Counted from the first letter of the stretch, positions 36,478-45,139 are shown. The stretch: 64,000 nucleotides of DNA from Hydrogenimonas urashimensis (GCF_016593255.1 NZ_AP023212.1:1644501-1708500), one strand, 5' to 3'. Notes: generated from the sequence alone by a model not told the origin. Program-made: numbers and translations.

Positions 36478-37538
36478 AAAATGTAGAATCTGTTAAACTC
36501 TCTCCTGATGCGACGATACGTGATGCACTCGAGATTATCGACCGTGGTGCCATGAAGATCGCCGTGGTTGTTGACGAAGAGGGATACCTTCTGGGTACAA
36601 TTACCGACGGAGATATCCGTCGCGCCATACTGTCCGGAAGCAATCTCGACGACACGATCGAGTATATCTACTTCAAAAGTCCCACTGTCATCCGTCCCGA
36701 TACGAGCCGTGATGCCATCATCAACCTGTGTGCGATCAATAAAATCTATCAGATTCCGATCGTCGATGAAACGGGGAGGGTGATCGGAATCGAAATTCTT
36801 GACAGACTTCTGATGCCCAGGCAATATCCCAACAAAGTTATATTGATGGTGGGAGGCCTGGGGACGCGGTTGCGCCCTTTGACGGAGAATACACCCAAAC
36901 CGATGCTCCATGTGGGAGGCAAACCCATCCTTCACACGATTGTGGAACGTTTCGCCTCTTACGGGTTTACCGATATCGTCATGTGCGTCAACTACAAATC
37001 GAGAATGATCAAAGAGTATTTCGGCGATGGTCATCGCTTCGGTGTGCATATCGAGTATGTAGAAGAGAAGGAGCGTATGGGAACGGCCGGGGCGCTGAGT
37101 CTTCTTCCCGAGCGTCCGAAAGATTCGTTTTTTGTGATGAACGGGGATCTGCTCACCAGTGTCAATTTCGAACACATGCTCGAGTTTCACCAGGCCAATC
37201 GGGCAACGGCGACCATGTGCGTCAGGGAGTACGATTTCCAGGTCCCTTTCGGGGTCGTCAACATCGAAGGAGCGCAAATCCGTTCCATTGTCGAAAAACC
37301 CGTCCAACGTTTTTTCGTCAATGCCGGCATCTATCTGCTGGAGCCCTCCTGTCTTGATCTGGTTCCAAAAGGTCAATTTTACGATATGCCCACCCTTTTT
37401 GAAACATTGATAGAAAAAGATGAAAAAGTGGTATCTTTTCCATTGAGGGAGTATTGGCTCGACATCGGTCGCATCGAAGAATATGAAAGGGCCAATCAGG
37501 AATATGATGAGGTTTTCGATGAATCGGAAGAAAAATAG
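36474..37538 (+). CDS. ptmE: CBS-domain sugar-1-phosphate guanylyltransferase (PtmE type)
   Basis: The 354-residue protein has a CBS pair (residues 1-115) fused to a nucleotidyltransferase (about 118-350) with the nucleotide loop VGGLGTRLRPLTENTPKPMLHVGGKP and VMNGDLL. This is the architecture of C. jejuni PtmE (Cj1329), which makes GDP-glucosamine and so marks the GDP route to legionaminic acid. The CBS pair may sense a nucleotide. The start was set at 36474 (ATGA overlap with legG, AAAGGG upstream) rather than an ORF start 117 bases earlier. Confidence 0.88.
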   Translation: MKNVESVKLSPDATIRDALEIIDRGAMKIAVVVDEEGYLLGTITDGDIRRAILSGSNLDDTIEYIYFKSPTVIRPDTSRDAIINLCAINKIYQIPIVDETGRVIGIEILDRLLMPRQYPNKVILMVGGLGTRLRPLTENTPKPMLHVGGKPILHTIVERFASYGFTDIVMCVNYKSRMIKEYFGDGHRFGVHIEYVEEKERMGTAGALSLLPERPKDSFFVMNGDLLTSVNFEHMLEFHQANRATATMCVREYDFQVPFGVVNIEGAQIRSIVEKPVQRFFVNAGIYLLEPSCLDLVPKGQFYDMPTLFETLIEKDEKVVSFPLREYWLDIGRIEEYERANQEYDEVFDESEEK

Positions 37539-38235
37539 ATACGTGGCCGTGATACCGGCAAGAAAAGGGAGTCGGCGGCTTTATGGAAAAAATATGCTGA
37601 AAATCGCCGGCAAACCGATGGTGCAGTGGAGTATCGAAGCGGCTTTAGAATCGAAATCGATAGACCGAATCGTCGTGAGCAGTGACGACAAAAAGGTGCT
37701 AGAGCTTGCAAAACGGCTCGGTGCAGAAACAATCGAAAGGCCTGCACACCTCGCCACGGACACCGCCACAACGTTCGATACGGTAGCCCATGCGATTCGA
37801 TCCTTGGAAGAACTCCCCGAATATACGGTACTTCTTCAGCCTACGTCACCTCTAAGGAGCGCCCGCCATGTGGACGAAGCCATCGCACTGCTCGAAGAGA
37901 GGGAAGCCGATGGTGTCATATCGGTCTGTGAAACGGAACATTCCCCCCTGTGGAGCAATATACTGCCCGAAGACGGTTCGATGCAGGGATTTTTGAAAGA
38001 AGAGATTCTGAACAAACGTGGTCAGGATCTTCCTGCCTATTACAGGCTCAACGGTGCTATCTATGTGATTCAGAGTCGAAAACTGCTGGAAACCGGAAGT
38101 TTCTTTCTCAAAGAGCATCTTTATGCATATATTATGGAACGGGAATCCTCTGTCGACGTCGATTCAAGAGTCGATTTTCTCGTAGCCGACTACCTGCTGA
38201 AAAACAGGACAGTTTCACCCCATGAGCAATTTTGA
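37519..38235 (+). CDS. legF: CMP-legionaminic acid synthetase (NeuA/LegF family)
   Basis: The 238-residue enzyme activates the nonulosonic acid with CTP. Motifs: VAVIPARKGSRRLYGKNMLKIAGKPMV (CTP loop), LLQPTSPLRSARHVDEAI, and RLNGAIYVI near the end with the DVDSRVDF metal site. It overlaps ptmE by 20 bases, with GAGG before the ATG. Its product is the donor for the Maf-type transferase downstream. Family members also use pseudaminic or sialic acid; the context decides. Confidence 0.9.
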   Translation: MNRKKNRYVAVIPARKGSRRLYGKNMLKIAGKPMVQWSIEAALESKSIDRIVVSSDDKKVLELAKRLGAETIERPAHLATDTATTFDTVAHAIRSLEELPEYTVLLQPTSPLRSARHVDEAIALLEEREADGVISVCETEHSPLWSNILPEDGSMQGFLKEEILNKRGQDLPAYYRLNGAIYVIQSRKLLETGSFFLKEHLYAYIMERESSVDVDSRVDFLVADYLLKNRTVSPHEQF

Positions 38236-38245
38236 AAGGAGCGGT

Positions 38246-40270
38246 ATGCAATCTGTCGAACAGGAAGCGATGACGAGATTCATGAAAAATCTAAGCTTTT
38301 TTCAGGCCCGTCATCCGGATCTCTACCAAAAGCTGGCAGCGTTTGACAATGCCGTTGAGCATGGCCACTATGTGACCCGATATGAACTTGAATACAAAGA
38401 AGAGGGTTATTTCGATGTTTTCGAAAAAGAGAGTGGCAATTGGCTGTATGGGATGGATAGCAACAAACATGCTGACGTGATAGCTGACAGCATCGATTAT
38501 TCCAAAGAGGGTAACCTCTTCGAAACCTTCAGAGAGATTCCGCTTGATGAAGAGAAAGTCAAATTTTACGAATCGCTTCCTTTGACCGATACAGCGCTTT
38601 CTACGATCGCTCCTGTTGTCTATTATGCCAATCAGATAGCGGGAAAAGATACGACAATGAAAAAGATCTACAAATTCATCTTTTTCGGAACGGGACTCGG
38701 TCTACATTTGAGAAAAATCCACGAAAAAATCGATGCGACAGTCTATCTGATTGTGGAAGATGATCTCGAGCTTTTTAGGCTATCGCTTTTTGTGACCGAT
38801 TATGAAGCGTTGACAAGTCATAATGCCGTTCTTTTTTTCTCGATTTTCGACGACGATGAGACGTTTCGCTACAAATCCTATGCCTTTTTGCGGGAGATGT
38901 TTCCCTACAATCATTACATCAAGTATTTTCTGCTTTTGAGTCATGATACTGAAAAAGTGAAAATCTTTCACAGTGCTGTCATTTCACAGGATTATCTCAA
39001 ATTCCCCCACTCTGCAGTGATGGAAGTATACCTGCGCCCATACAGGTATCTGGCGGAGGATTACCGTTTTATCGATATAGGCAGGGTCAGTGAATGTGCC
39101 TTGTTCGAAAACAAACCGGTGCTGATACTGGGAGCCGGACCTTCGCTGGAGAGAAATATCGATTGGGTGAGAACCAATCAGGAACGTTTCGTTATCGTTT
39201 CTGTGACGGCAGTGATGGCTTTGCTTGAAAGACATAATGTCAAGCCTGATATTTTGGTTCATGTTGACGGTTTCGAAGCAAGTATGAAGCATTTAGAGAA
39301 GGTGCAGTCGATGAACTTTTTCTCCGATACCATATTGCTGTTTGCTTCGTTTGCCTATCCTCCTTTCACAAAAGCTTTCAAAAAGGAGAATATCTATATT
39401 TTCCAGGCGGCTGCGAAGGTCAAGGAGGAGTTTTCACAATTGACCGCTTCCAATGTAGGCATCATGACCTATGCGCTGGGGCTGATGTTCGGAACACATG
39501 AAATGTACACACTGGGTCTCGACCTAGCGCTCGATTCCGAGTCGGGAGCCACGCATACCACAGACCACGTTCATGCCAAAAAACTCGATATAGACCATGC
39601 GATGGAGCTGGAAGAGTCCGTGAAATACCATGAAAGTGTCGTGTGGACAAAAGGAAACTTCGAAGAAGAGGTTCCAAGCGTTCCGGCGTTTGTAAGTGCG
39701 TTGATGGAACTCAGGGGGATAGCCGCCCAGCTTCAAAAGAGTGGGCAAAAGATTTACAATCTCTCTTGCGGTGCATATATCCAGGGCAGTGAGCCGATGC
39801 CCATAGAAAATGTTCATGTCGATTCGCTGGGGAAAATGGACAAATCAGAGCTTAAAAACGAGATTGTGAAGTGTTTTGACGCAAATTCTTCCATCAGATT
39901 GACGGAAAACGAAATCGAAATGATAAAAAAACGCATCGAACACGGAAAGAATATTCTTGCGCTTCTTGAGGCATTCAAATTGAAAAAATTCAGTTCCATC
40001 GACATCTATCATTACGAATTGCTGGGATTGATGATCGATATTCTTGCAGAAGAGAGCAAGGAGGAAGCGGTCGATACGAACGGGGTTATATCGGTCTATA
40101 TTCAGATGGTCGGCAGCTACGTGTTCGATTTTATCAATACGCGGGAAGTGGACAATCCTAAAAAACATGTCAAGAAACTCAACAGACTTTTTATGACCCA
40201 ATTTATAAGGCTGGTTGAATATTATGTCGATTTTTTGGAGAATTTTTTGAAGAACTATTTACGGCATTGA
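38246..40270 (+). CDS. Maf-type flagellin glycosyltransferase (motility accessory factor)
   Basis: The 674-residue protein contains the MptE-like DUF115 core characteristic of Maf proteins: ENKPVLILGAGPSLERNIDWV (nucleotide-sugar loop), FVIVSVTAVMALLERHNVKPDILVHVDG, and IMTYALGLMFGTHEMYTLGLDLAL. Maf proteins transfer nonulosonic acids from CMP-sugars to serine/threonine of flagellin in the cytoplasm. Start 38246 has a perfect AAGGAG; an ATG 24 bases earlier inside legF has none. One line counted by hand is about 47% G+C, clearly below topA. Confidence 0.88.
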   Translation: MQSVEQEAMTRFMKNLSFFQARHPDLYQKLAAFDNAVEHGHYVTRYELEYKEEGYFDVFEKESGNWLYGMDSNKHADVIADSIDYSKEGNLFETFREIPLDEEKVKFYESLPLTDTALSTIAPVVYYANQIAGKDTTMKKIYKFIFFGTGLGLHLRKIHEKIDATVYLIVEDDLELFRLSLFVTDYEALTSHNAVLFFSIFDDDETFRYKSYAFLREMFPYNHYIKYFLLLSHDTEKVKIFHSAVISQDYLKFPHSAVMEVYLRPYRYLAEDYRFIDIGRVSECALFENKPVLILGAGPSLERNIDWVRTNQERFVIVSVTAVMALLERHNVKPDILVHVDGFEASMKHLEKVQSMNFFSDTILLFASFAYPPFTKAFKKENIYIFQAAAKVKEEFSQLTASNVGIMTYALGLMFGTHEMYTLGLDLALDSESGATHTTDHVHAKKLDIDHAMELEESVKYHESVVWTKGNFEEEVPSVPAFVSALMELRGIAAQLQKSGQKIYNLSCGAYIQGSEPMPIENVHVDSLGKMDKSELKNEIVKCFDANSSIRLTENEIEMIKKRIEHGKNILALLEAFKLKKFSSIDIYHYELLGLMIDILAEESKEEAVDTNGVISVYIQMVGSYVFDFINTREVDNPKKHVKKLNRLFMTQFIRLVEYYVDFLENFLKNYLRH

Positions 40271-40305
40271 ATTGTATATGCCCTGCAAATCCCGTTGAGT
40301 CACAA

Positions 40306-40331
40306 GCCGCGATCTGAAGAAGGATCGCGGC
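40306..40331. terminator. Strong hairpin between maf and flagellin genes
   Basis: GCCGCGATC (40306-40314) pairs perfectly with GATCGCGGC (40323-40331) across the loop TGAAGAAG. It lies in the 91-base convergent gap. There is no proper T run on either side, so it may act as a bidirectional terminator or protect 3' ends. Confidence 0.65.
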
Positions 40332-40361
40332 GAAAAGGGAGTAGAAACGGTATTACCTGAC

Positions 40362-41171
40362 CTACTGCAGGAGCCTCAAGACATTCTGCTGTACGGCATT
40401 GGCCTGACTCATGGCGTAACTGCCTGACTGGGCGAGAATGTTGTATTTGTTGAAGTTCGCAGACTCTTGAGCGAAATCGACATCGCGAATCTGGGATTCT
40501 GCAGCGGTTACGTTGACCTGCGCAACGGAAATATTGCGAATGGTCGATTCAACCTGGTTTTGTGCCGCACCGAGTTTCGCACGGAGTGTATCGATTGTCT
40601 TCAATGCACTGTCCATGGCCGAAATGGTGGCTTCCGCAGCGGACTGTGTGCTGACGCCGGCTGTACCGATGACATTGCTTGCTGTCATACTGTCGATGGT
40701 CGTTTTGGTCGTTTCATTGGCATATGCACCGATATGGAACGTGAAAGAGCTATCGGTGAAGAGAGTTTTGCCGTTGAATTTTGTCTGAGAGTTGATGAAA
40801 CTCGCCGAACTGATCAAACGGTTGACTTCGGTTTGAATGTAGCTTCTGGAAGCGCTGTCTTGCGTGTCGTTCGCAGCTTCGACGGCAAGCGTACGGATTC
40901 GCTGTACGATTTGCGTATATTCCTGAAGGGCACCGTCGGCAGTCTGGATAAGACCAATTGCGTCGTTTCCGTTTCGAATGGCCTGACCGAGACCGTTGCT
41001 CTGCGCTTTCAGTTTGTCGGCGATCGCCAATCCGGCAGAATCGTCCGCTGCCTTGTTGATACGCAGACCCGAACTCAATCGTGCCAGGGAATTGTCCAGA
41101 TTCCTGTTATTGAATGTGGAGTACATGTGTGCATTCATCGCACCTACGTTCGTGTTGATTCGAAATCCCAT
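40362..41171 (-). CDS. flaA: Short flagellin lacking outer domains
   Basis: The 269-residue flagellin keeps the conserved N-terminal (GFRINTNVGAMNAHMYSTFNNRNLDNSLARLSSGLRI) and C-terminal (SQIRDVDFAQESANFNKYNILAQSGSYAMSQANAVQQNVLRLLQ) D0/D1 parts. Only about 40 residues lie between, so the variable D2/D3 region of the 570-residue Campylobacter flagellins is absent. It has YTQIVQRIRTLAVEAAND in helix D1, close to the TLR5-recognised QRVRELAVQ pattern that Campylobacter and Helicobacter have altered. It is transcribed from a sigma-28 promoter, with AAGGAGG before ATG and a hairpin leader. It probably receives the island's sugar. Confidence 0.95.
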   Translation of the reverse strand: MGFRINTNVGAMNAHMYSTFNNRNLDNSLARLSSGLRINKAADDSAGLAIADKLKAQSNGLGQAIRNGNDAIGLIQTADGALQEYTQIVQRIRTLAVEAANDTQDSASRSYIQTEVNRLISSASFINSQTKFNGKTLFTDSSFTFHIGAYANETTKTTIDSMTASNVIGTAGVSTQSAAEATISAMDSALKTIDTLRAKLGAAQNQVESTIRNISVAQVNVTAAESQIRDVDFAQESANFNKYNILAQSGSYAMSQANAVQQNVLRLLQ

Positions 41172-41198
41172 AATATCCTCCTTGGATGGGTAGTGTTA

Positions 41199-41222
41199 TT
41201 CAAGAGCTTCCCTGCTCTTGAA
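41199..41222 (-). promoter_or_regulatory. 5' hairpin in the flagellin leader with GGA in the loop
   Basis: In the mRNA sense TTCAAGAGC pairs with GCTCTTGAA (9 bp) around the loop AGGGAA. It sits at the expected 5' end, a few bases after the sigma-28 -10 box. The Shine-Dalgarno AAGGAGGA provides a second GGA. This is the layout of a CsrA site, and CsrA represses flaA translation in C. jejuni under FliW control. Confidence 0.55.
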
Positions 41223-41226
41223 ACTA

Positions 41227-41253
41227 TAATCGGTCAAAGGAAAAAAAGATTTA
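41227..41253 (-). promoter_or_regulatory. Sigma-28 (FliA) promoter of flagellin
   Basis: On the minus strand TAAATCTT (-35, 41246-41253) is followed by exactly 11 bases and then ACCGATTA (-10, 41227-41234), close to the TAAAGTTT-N11-GCCGATAA consensus. Confidence 0.8.
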
Positions 41254-41296
41254 GCATTTTCGCGGAAAAAGTGCGAAAATGCCAAAAAGTGTAGAT

Positions 41297-42664
41297 CTAT
41301 TTTTTCGCCGCCGCGGCCTGGGCCTCGATCATCGTGGCAAGATTGTTGAAAGAGGCGTTCATTTTTGCGATCATGGCATCGTAGGCCATAAACTGTTTGG
41401 CCATGATTTCATATTTGTTGTCGAGGCGCTCGATGGCTTTCTCTTTCCGTTCTTCGAGTTCGGAGATGCCGTTTTTGAGAAATTCGTCATATTTACTCAA
41501 AAGTCCGCCGTATTTTGTAACGTCGTCAAGATAGTTTTTCAGATGGGCCATCACCCCAGCGTCATCTGTTGTGCCCGCGAAAGTCTCCTGAATGGTGTCG
41601 GGATCTTTTTGCAGGGCGTCGATGAACGTACTTCTGTCGAAACTCATCTTTCCGTATCGGTCCACGTCGATGCCGAACTCATTGAGAGCTTTGCCGTTGG
41701 GTGCGATTTCCATTACGATTGTACTGATCTGCCGCTTCAAAGCGCCCACGGTGCTGTCACCCTGGAATACGCCGGCTTCTTCGGAATCGGCGTCATATTT
41801 GGTGACATTTTTCAGATTGGTCATGATTTCATTGTATTTGTCGACGAAATCCTGCACTTTGTCGGCCACGGCGTCGTTGTCCTGGGTGACCGAAATCCGG
41901 TTGGTTGCCGTGCTGACCTGATTGAGCGTGAATGTGACACCCGAAATGGCGTCGGTGATGGAGTTGCCCGAACGTGTCACATCGACGCCGTCGATATTGA
42001 CGATCGCATCCTGCGCATCCTGCAAAGAGGCATTGGACGATGTCAGATCGAGAAAGTCGTTGCCTCCGCCAAACGAAAACGCCATGGCATTGGCCGAACC
42101 CGTCTCCCTTGTTTTGAGAATCAACTCATAGGGGGTGTCTCCGGCACCCGTATTCAGCAGGGTGACAGTGAGTTTTCCATCCATTTCACCGGCGATTTGC
42201 GCTTTCAATTCTTTGAGAGTCGTTCCGGCCGAAACGGTAAATGTCGTATCTTCGCCATCAATGGAGATGGTCATGTCGGTATCCGTATCCGTCACGACAG
42301 AGTCTTCCGAAGCGAATCCTTTGGTTTGCTTGATATCTGCTGTGGCAAGCTGTTTGACCATGATATTGACATCCTGCACGGGCGCACCGTCTGTTACGGT
42401 CGCTTCGATATCGCTGCCGGTTATATCTATTTTTCGACTGCCGTAGAGAGTGGGACCGGCGATATCAAACAGTGTGTTCTGCAAATCGTGAAGTTTGCTC
42501 AGGATATCCTGAAAAACCTGCTCTTTGTTCTGTCCGCTTTCGATTTTTTTGTCCAGCGGCTCGATGATCGCCTTTTCGTCGACTTCCCGGAGTTTGTCGA
42601 TAATATCATAGCTGAGCGCTCCACCGCTTCCGAGACCGATGAAACTGGTCGTTCCAAGCGCCAT
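41297..42664 (-). CDS. fliD: Flagellar filament cap protein FliD
   Basis: The 455-residue protein has the FliD N-terminus (TSFIGLGSGGALSYDIIDKLREVDEKAIIEPLDKKI) and C-terminal region with a long coiled coil (YDEFLKNGISELEERKEKAIERLDNKYEIM) and the terminal AYDAMIAKMNASFNNLATMIEAQ. It caps the filament and folds exported flagellin. It is about 190 residues shorter than the roughly 640-residue C. jejuni cap, matching the reduced flagellin. It has its own sigma-28 promoter. Confidence 0.93.
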   Translation of the reverse strand: MALGTTSFIGLGSGGALSYDIIDKLREVDEKAIIEPLDKKIESGQNKEQVFQDILSKLHDLQNTLFDIAGPTLYGSRKIDITGSDIEATVTDGAPVQDVNIMVKQLATADIKQTKGFASEDSVVTDTDTDMTISIDGEDTTFTVSAGTTLKELKAQIAGEMDGKLTVTLLNTGAGDTPYELILKTRETGSANAMAFSFGGGNDFLDLTSSNASLQDAQDAIVNIDGVDVTRSGNSITDAISGVTFTLNQVSTATNRISVTQDNDAVADKVQDFVDKYNEIMTNLKNVTKYDADSEEAGVFQGDSTVGALKRQISTIVMEIAPNGKALNEFGIDVDRYGKMSFDRSTFIDALQKDPDTIQETFAGTTDDAGVMAHLKNYLDDVTKYGGLLSKYDEFLKNGISELEERKEKAIERLDNKYEIMAKQFMAYDAMIAKMNASFNNLATMIEAQAAAAKK

Positions 42665-42696
42665 GGTACAATCCTTTGTGTGGCTTATCTGCTTTT

Positions 42697-42723
42697 ATAT
42701 CGGCTGATCCTTAAAATAGTTTA
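42697..42723 (-). promoter_or_regulatory. Sigma-28 (FliA) promoter of fliD
   Basis: On the minus strand TAAACTAT (42716-42723), 11 bases, then GCCGATAT (42697-42704), nearly consensus. The ATG follows 32 bases downstream. Confidence 0.85.
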
Positions 42724-42791
42724 AGATCGCTTTATGCTATGATTGCAGCCATCGAATTATTTTTTCTGCATACATTATATAGGAAACAGCA

Positions 42792-45011
42792 TTGAAAAAT
42801 CTCATTATCGTCGAATCGCCCGCCAAAGCACGAACCATCAAGAACTTTCTGGGCAAGGATTACGAAGTGATCGCTTCCAAGGGGCATATCCGCGACCTGC
42901 CCAAGCACAGTTTCGGCATCAAGATCGAAGGTGACCGGTTCGAGCCGCAGTACCGAGTCGACAGGGACCACAGCGCCATCGTCAAGCAGATCAAAGATCT
43001 GGCCCAAAAAAGCGAGCGGGTCTACATCGCGACCGACGAGGACCGCGAAGGGGAGGCGATCGGCTACCATATCGCCAAGGCAATCGGCAAAGACCCCGAA
43101 ACACTGCCGCGTATCGTCTTTCACGAGATTACAAAAAGCGCCATCGAGCACGCGCTGGAGAATCCGCGAAAGATCGACATGGACCAGGTCAATGCCCAGC
43201 AGGCCAGACGCCTTCTGGACCGCATCGTCGGCTACAAACTCTCTCCTCTGCTGGCCAGCAAGATCCAAAAGGGCCTGAGCGCCGGGCGCGTGCAGTCGGC
43301 GGCGCTGAAGATTGTCGTCGACCGGGAGCGGGAGATCCAGGCCTTCCAACCGGTGGAGTACTGGAGCATCGACGCGATTTTCAAGCCCGAAATCGAAGCG
43401 GGACTGGTGGAGTATGGCGGCAAGAAGATCGAAAAGATGACGATCAAAACGGGCGAGGAAGCCCACGCTATCGAAGCGACGCTCAAAAAGGAGACGTACA
43501 GGGTCAAAAGCATCGAAAAGAAGCAGCGCAAGAGCTCCGCACCGCCCCCTTTCATGACCTCCACGCTGCAGCAGAGCGCGTCGGGACGGCTTGGCTTCAG
43601 CCCCAAAAAGACGATGATGATCGCCCAGAAGCTCTACGAAGGGGTGAAGACCGACAAGGGTCAGATGGGTGTCATCACCTACATGCGGACCGACTCGCTC
43701 AACATCGCCAAAGAGGCCCAAGACGCCGCGCGGGAAACCATCGTGAAAGCCTATGGCGAAAAATACCTGCCGCCCAAGCCCAAAATCTACAGCTCGAAAG
43801 CCAAAGGGGCGCAGGAGGCCCACGAGGCGATTCGCCCCACACGGCTCGATTTTAGCCCCGACATCGCCGCCAAATACCTGGCGCCCGACGAACTGAAGCT
43901 TTATCGGCTTATCTACAACCGGTTCCTGGCCAGCCAGATGCATGACGCGCTGCTGGAGTCGCAGACCATCCTTTTCGCATCCGAGCACGGCGTCTTCAAG
44001 GCGACCGGCCGCAAGCTGGTTTTCGACGGCTTCTACCGGGTCATGGGATACGACGACAAGGACAAACTGCTGCCTGAACTCAAGGAGGGCGAAGAGGTGC
44101 CGCTGCAGAAGCTGACGGCCAACCAGCACTTCACCGAACCGCCGCCACGCTATACGGAAGCGAGCCTTATCAAGAAGCTCGAAAGCCTGGGTATCGGCCG
44201 ACCCAGCACCTACGCGCCGACCATTTCGCTGCTGGTATCAAGAGAGTACCTCAAGATCGAGAAGCGCCAGCTTATCCCGACACCCATCGCCTTTACCGTC
44301 ATCGAGATTCTGGAGAAGCATTTCCCCGAAATCGTCGACTCCAACTTCACGGCCGAGATGGAAGAGAAGCTCGACGAGGTGGCGGAGAGGAGGGTGGACT
44401 GGCAGAAACTGCTGCTGGAGTTCTACAAACCTTTCATCGAGAAAGTGGAAGAGGGCAAGAAGGCGATCAAAAGCCTGAAAAAGGCCGAACCTATCGGGCG
44501 TGAGTGCCCCCAGTGCGGCAGCGAACTTCTTCTAAGAAGCGGACGGTACGGCGACTTCATCGCCTGCAGCAACTATCCCAAGTGCAAATACACCGAAAAC
44601 ATCGCCAAAGAGGGAGAAGAGGAGAAACCGCAAGCCCAGGCGAGCGACGAAGTGTGCGAAAAGTGCGGCGCGCCGATGGTCGTCAAAACCGGCCGGCGCG
44701 GGCCTTTCCTGGCTTGCAGCGCCTACCCCAAATGCAAAAACACGCGGCCGCTGGAAAAGCCCAAAGCACTGGCTGTCAAATGCCCCGAATGCGGCGGCGA
44801 CATCATCGAGCGCTCGTCGCGGCGCGGCAAGTTTTTCGGTTGCTCCAACTACCCCAAGTGCACGTTTGTGAGCAAATTCGAACCGACCGAAAAGAGGTGC
44901 CCGGCATGTGGTTACCCGATGGCCAAACGCACTTTCCGGGGCAAAGAAGTGTATGAGTGCATCAAGTGCAAGCACAGAGAAGAGGCGGGAGCCTCTTTTG
45001 GTGAAAAGTGA
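42792..45011 (+). CDS. topA: DNA topoisomerase I
   Basis: The 739-residue type IA topoisomerase relaxes negative supercoils. The Toprim domain starts at residue 2 (NLIIVESPAKARTIKNFLG), with DEDREGEAI as metal site. The active tyrosine is in GVITYMRTDSLN near residue 297. Four C-terminal zinc ribbons are seen (CPQCG...CSNYPKC, CEKCG...CSAYPKC, CPECG...CSNYPKC, CPACG...CIKC). The start is TTG with AGGAAA upstream. The stop codon lies inside the GTGAAAA heptad array that follows, so the last residues (GEK) are encoded by repeat sequence. Confidence 0.97.
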   Translation: MKNLIIVESPAKARTIKNFLGKDYEVIASKGHIRDLPKHSFGIKIEGDRFEPQYRVDRDHSAIVKQIKDLAQKSERVYIATDEDREGEAIGYHIAKAIGKDPETLPRIVFHEITKSAIEHALENPRKIDMDQVNAQQARRLLDRIVGYKLSPLLASKIQKGLSAGRVQSAALKIVVDREREIQAFQPVEYWSIDAIFKPEIEAGLVEYGGKKIEKMTIKTGEEAHAIEATLKKETYRVKSIEKKQRKSSAPPPFMTSTLQQSASGRLGFSPKKTMMIAQKLYEGVKTDKGQMGVITYMRTDSLNIAKEAQDAARETIVKAYGEKYLPPKPKIYSSKAKGAQEAHEAIRPTRLDFSPDIAAKYLAPDELKLYRLIYNRFLASQMHDALLESQTILFASEHGVFKATGRKLVFDGFYRVMGYDDKDKLLPELKEGEEVPLQKLTANQHFTEPPPRYTEASLIKKLESLGIGRPSTYAPTISLLVSREYLKIEKRQLIPTPIAFTVIEILEKHFPEIVDSNFTAEMEEKLDEVAERRVDWQKLLLEFYKPFIEKVEEGKKAIKSLKKAEPIGRECPQCGSELLLRSGRYGDFIACSNYPKCKYTENIAKEGEEEKPQAQASDEVCEKCGAPMVVKTGRRGPFLACSAYPKCKNTRPLEKPKALAVKCPECGGDIIERSSRRGKFFGCSNYPKCTFVSKFEPTEKRCPACGYPMAKRTFRGKEVYECIKCKHREEAGASFGEK

Positions 45012-45126
45012 AAAACCAAAAGTGAAAAGTTACGGATGGTCGCTTCGCTCCCTTTTATTCAAATAGATGGAAGCCGACAAAGTCGGCATCCTAAACTTTT
45101 CACCATTCACTATTCACTTTTCACCA
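45001..45126. repeat. Heptad-repeat hairpin element 1 (topA-yfcE gap)
   Basis: GTGAAAA units with 7-base period (two in a row, a variant ACCAAAA, then GTGAAAA) begin at 45001. Reading the minus strand from 45124, the right end has GTGAAAA, GTGAATA, GTGAATG, GTGAAAA. Left 45001-45012 and right 45113-45124 are perfect 12-base inverted copies; 45022-45031 and 45094-45103 form an inner 10-base pair. GCCGAC-AAA-GTCGGC (45073-45087) is at the centre. Confidence 0.8.
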
Positions 45127-45139
45127 AAAAGTTTCGCTC

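Noticed and set aside
31403-38235. The island as a pseudaminic acid (pse) pathway
   Set aside because: A NeuC-type 2-epimerase and PtmE are present and no PseG-type hydrolase is seen, which points to legionaminic acid.
45001-45126. The repeat as a CRISPR array or tRNA-like element
   Set aside because: Units are 7 bases with no spacers, and no cloverleaf can be drawn.
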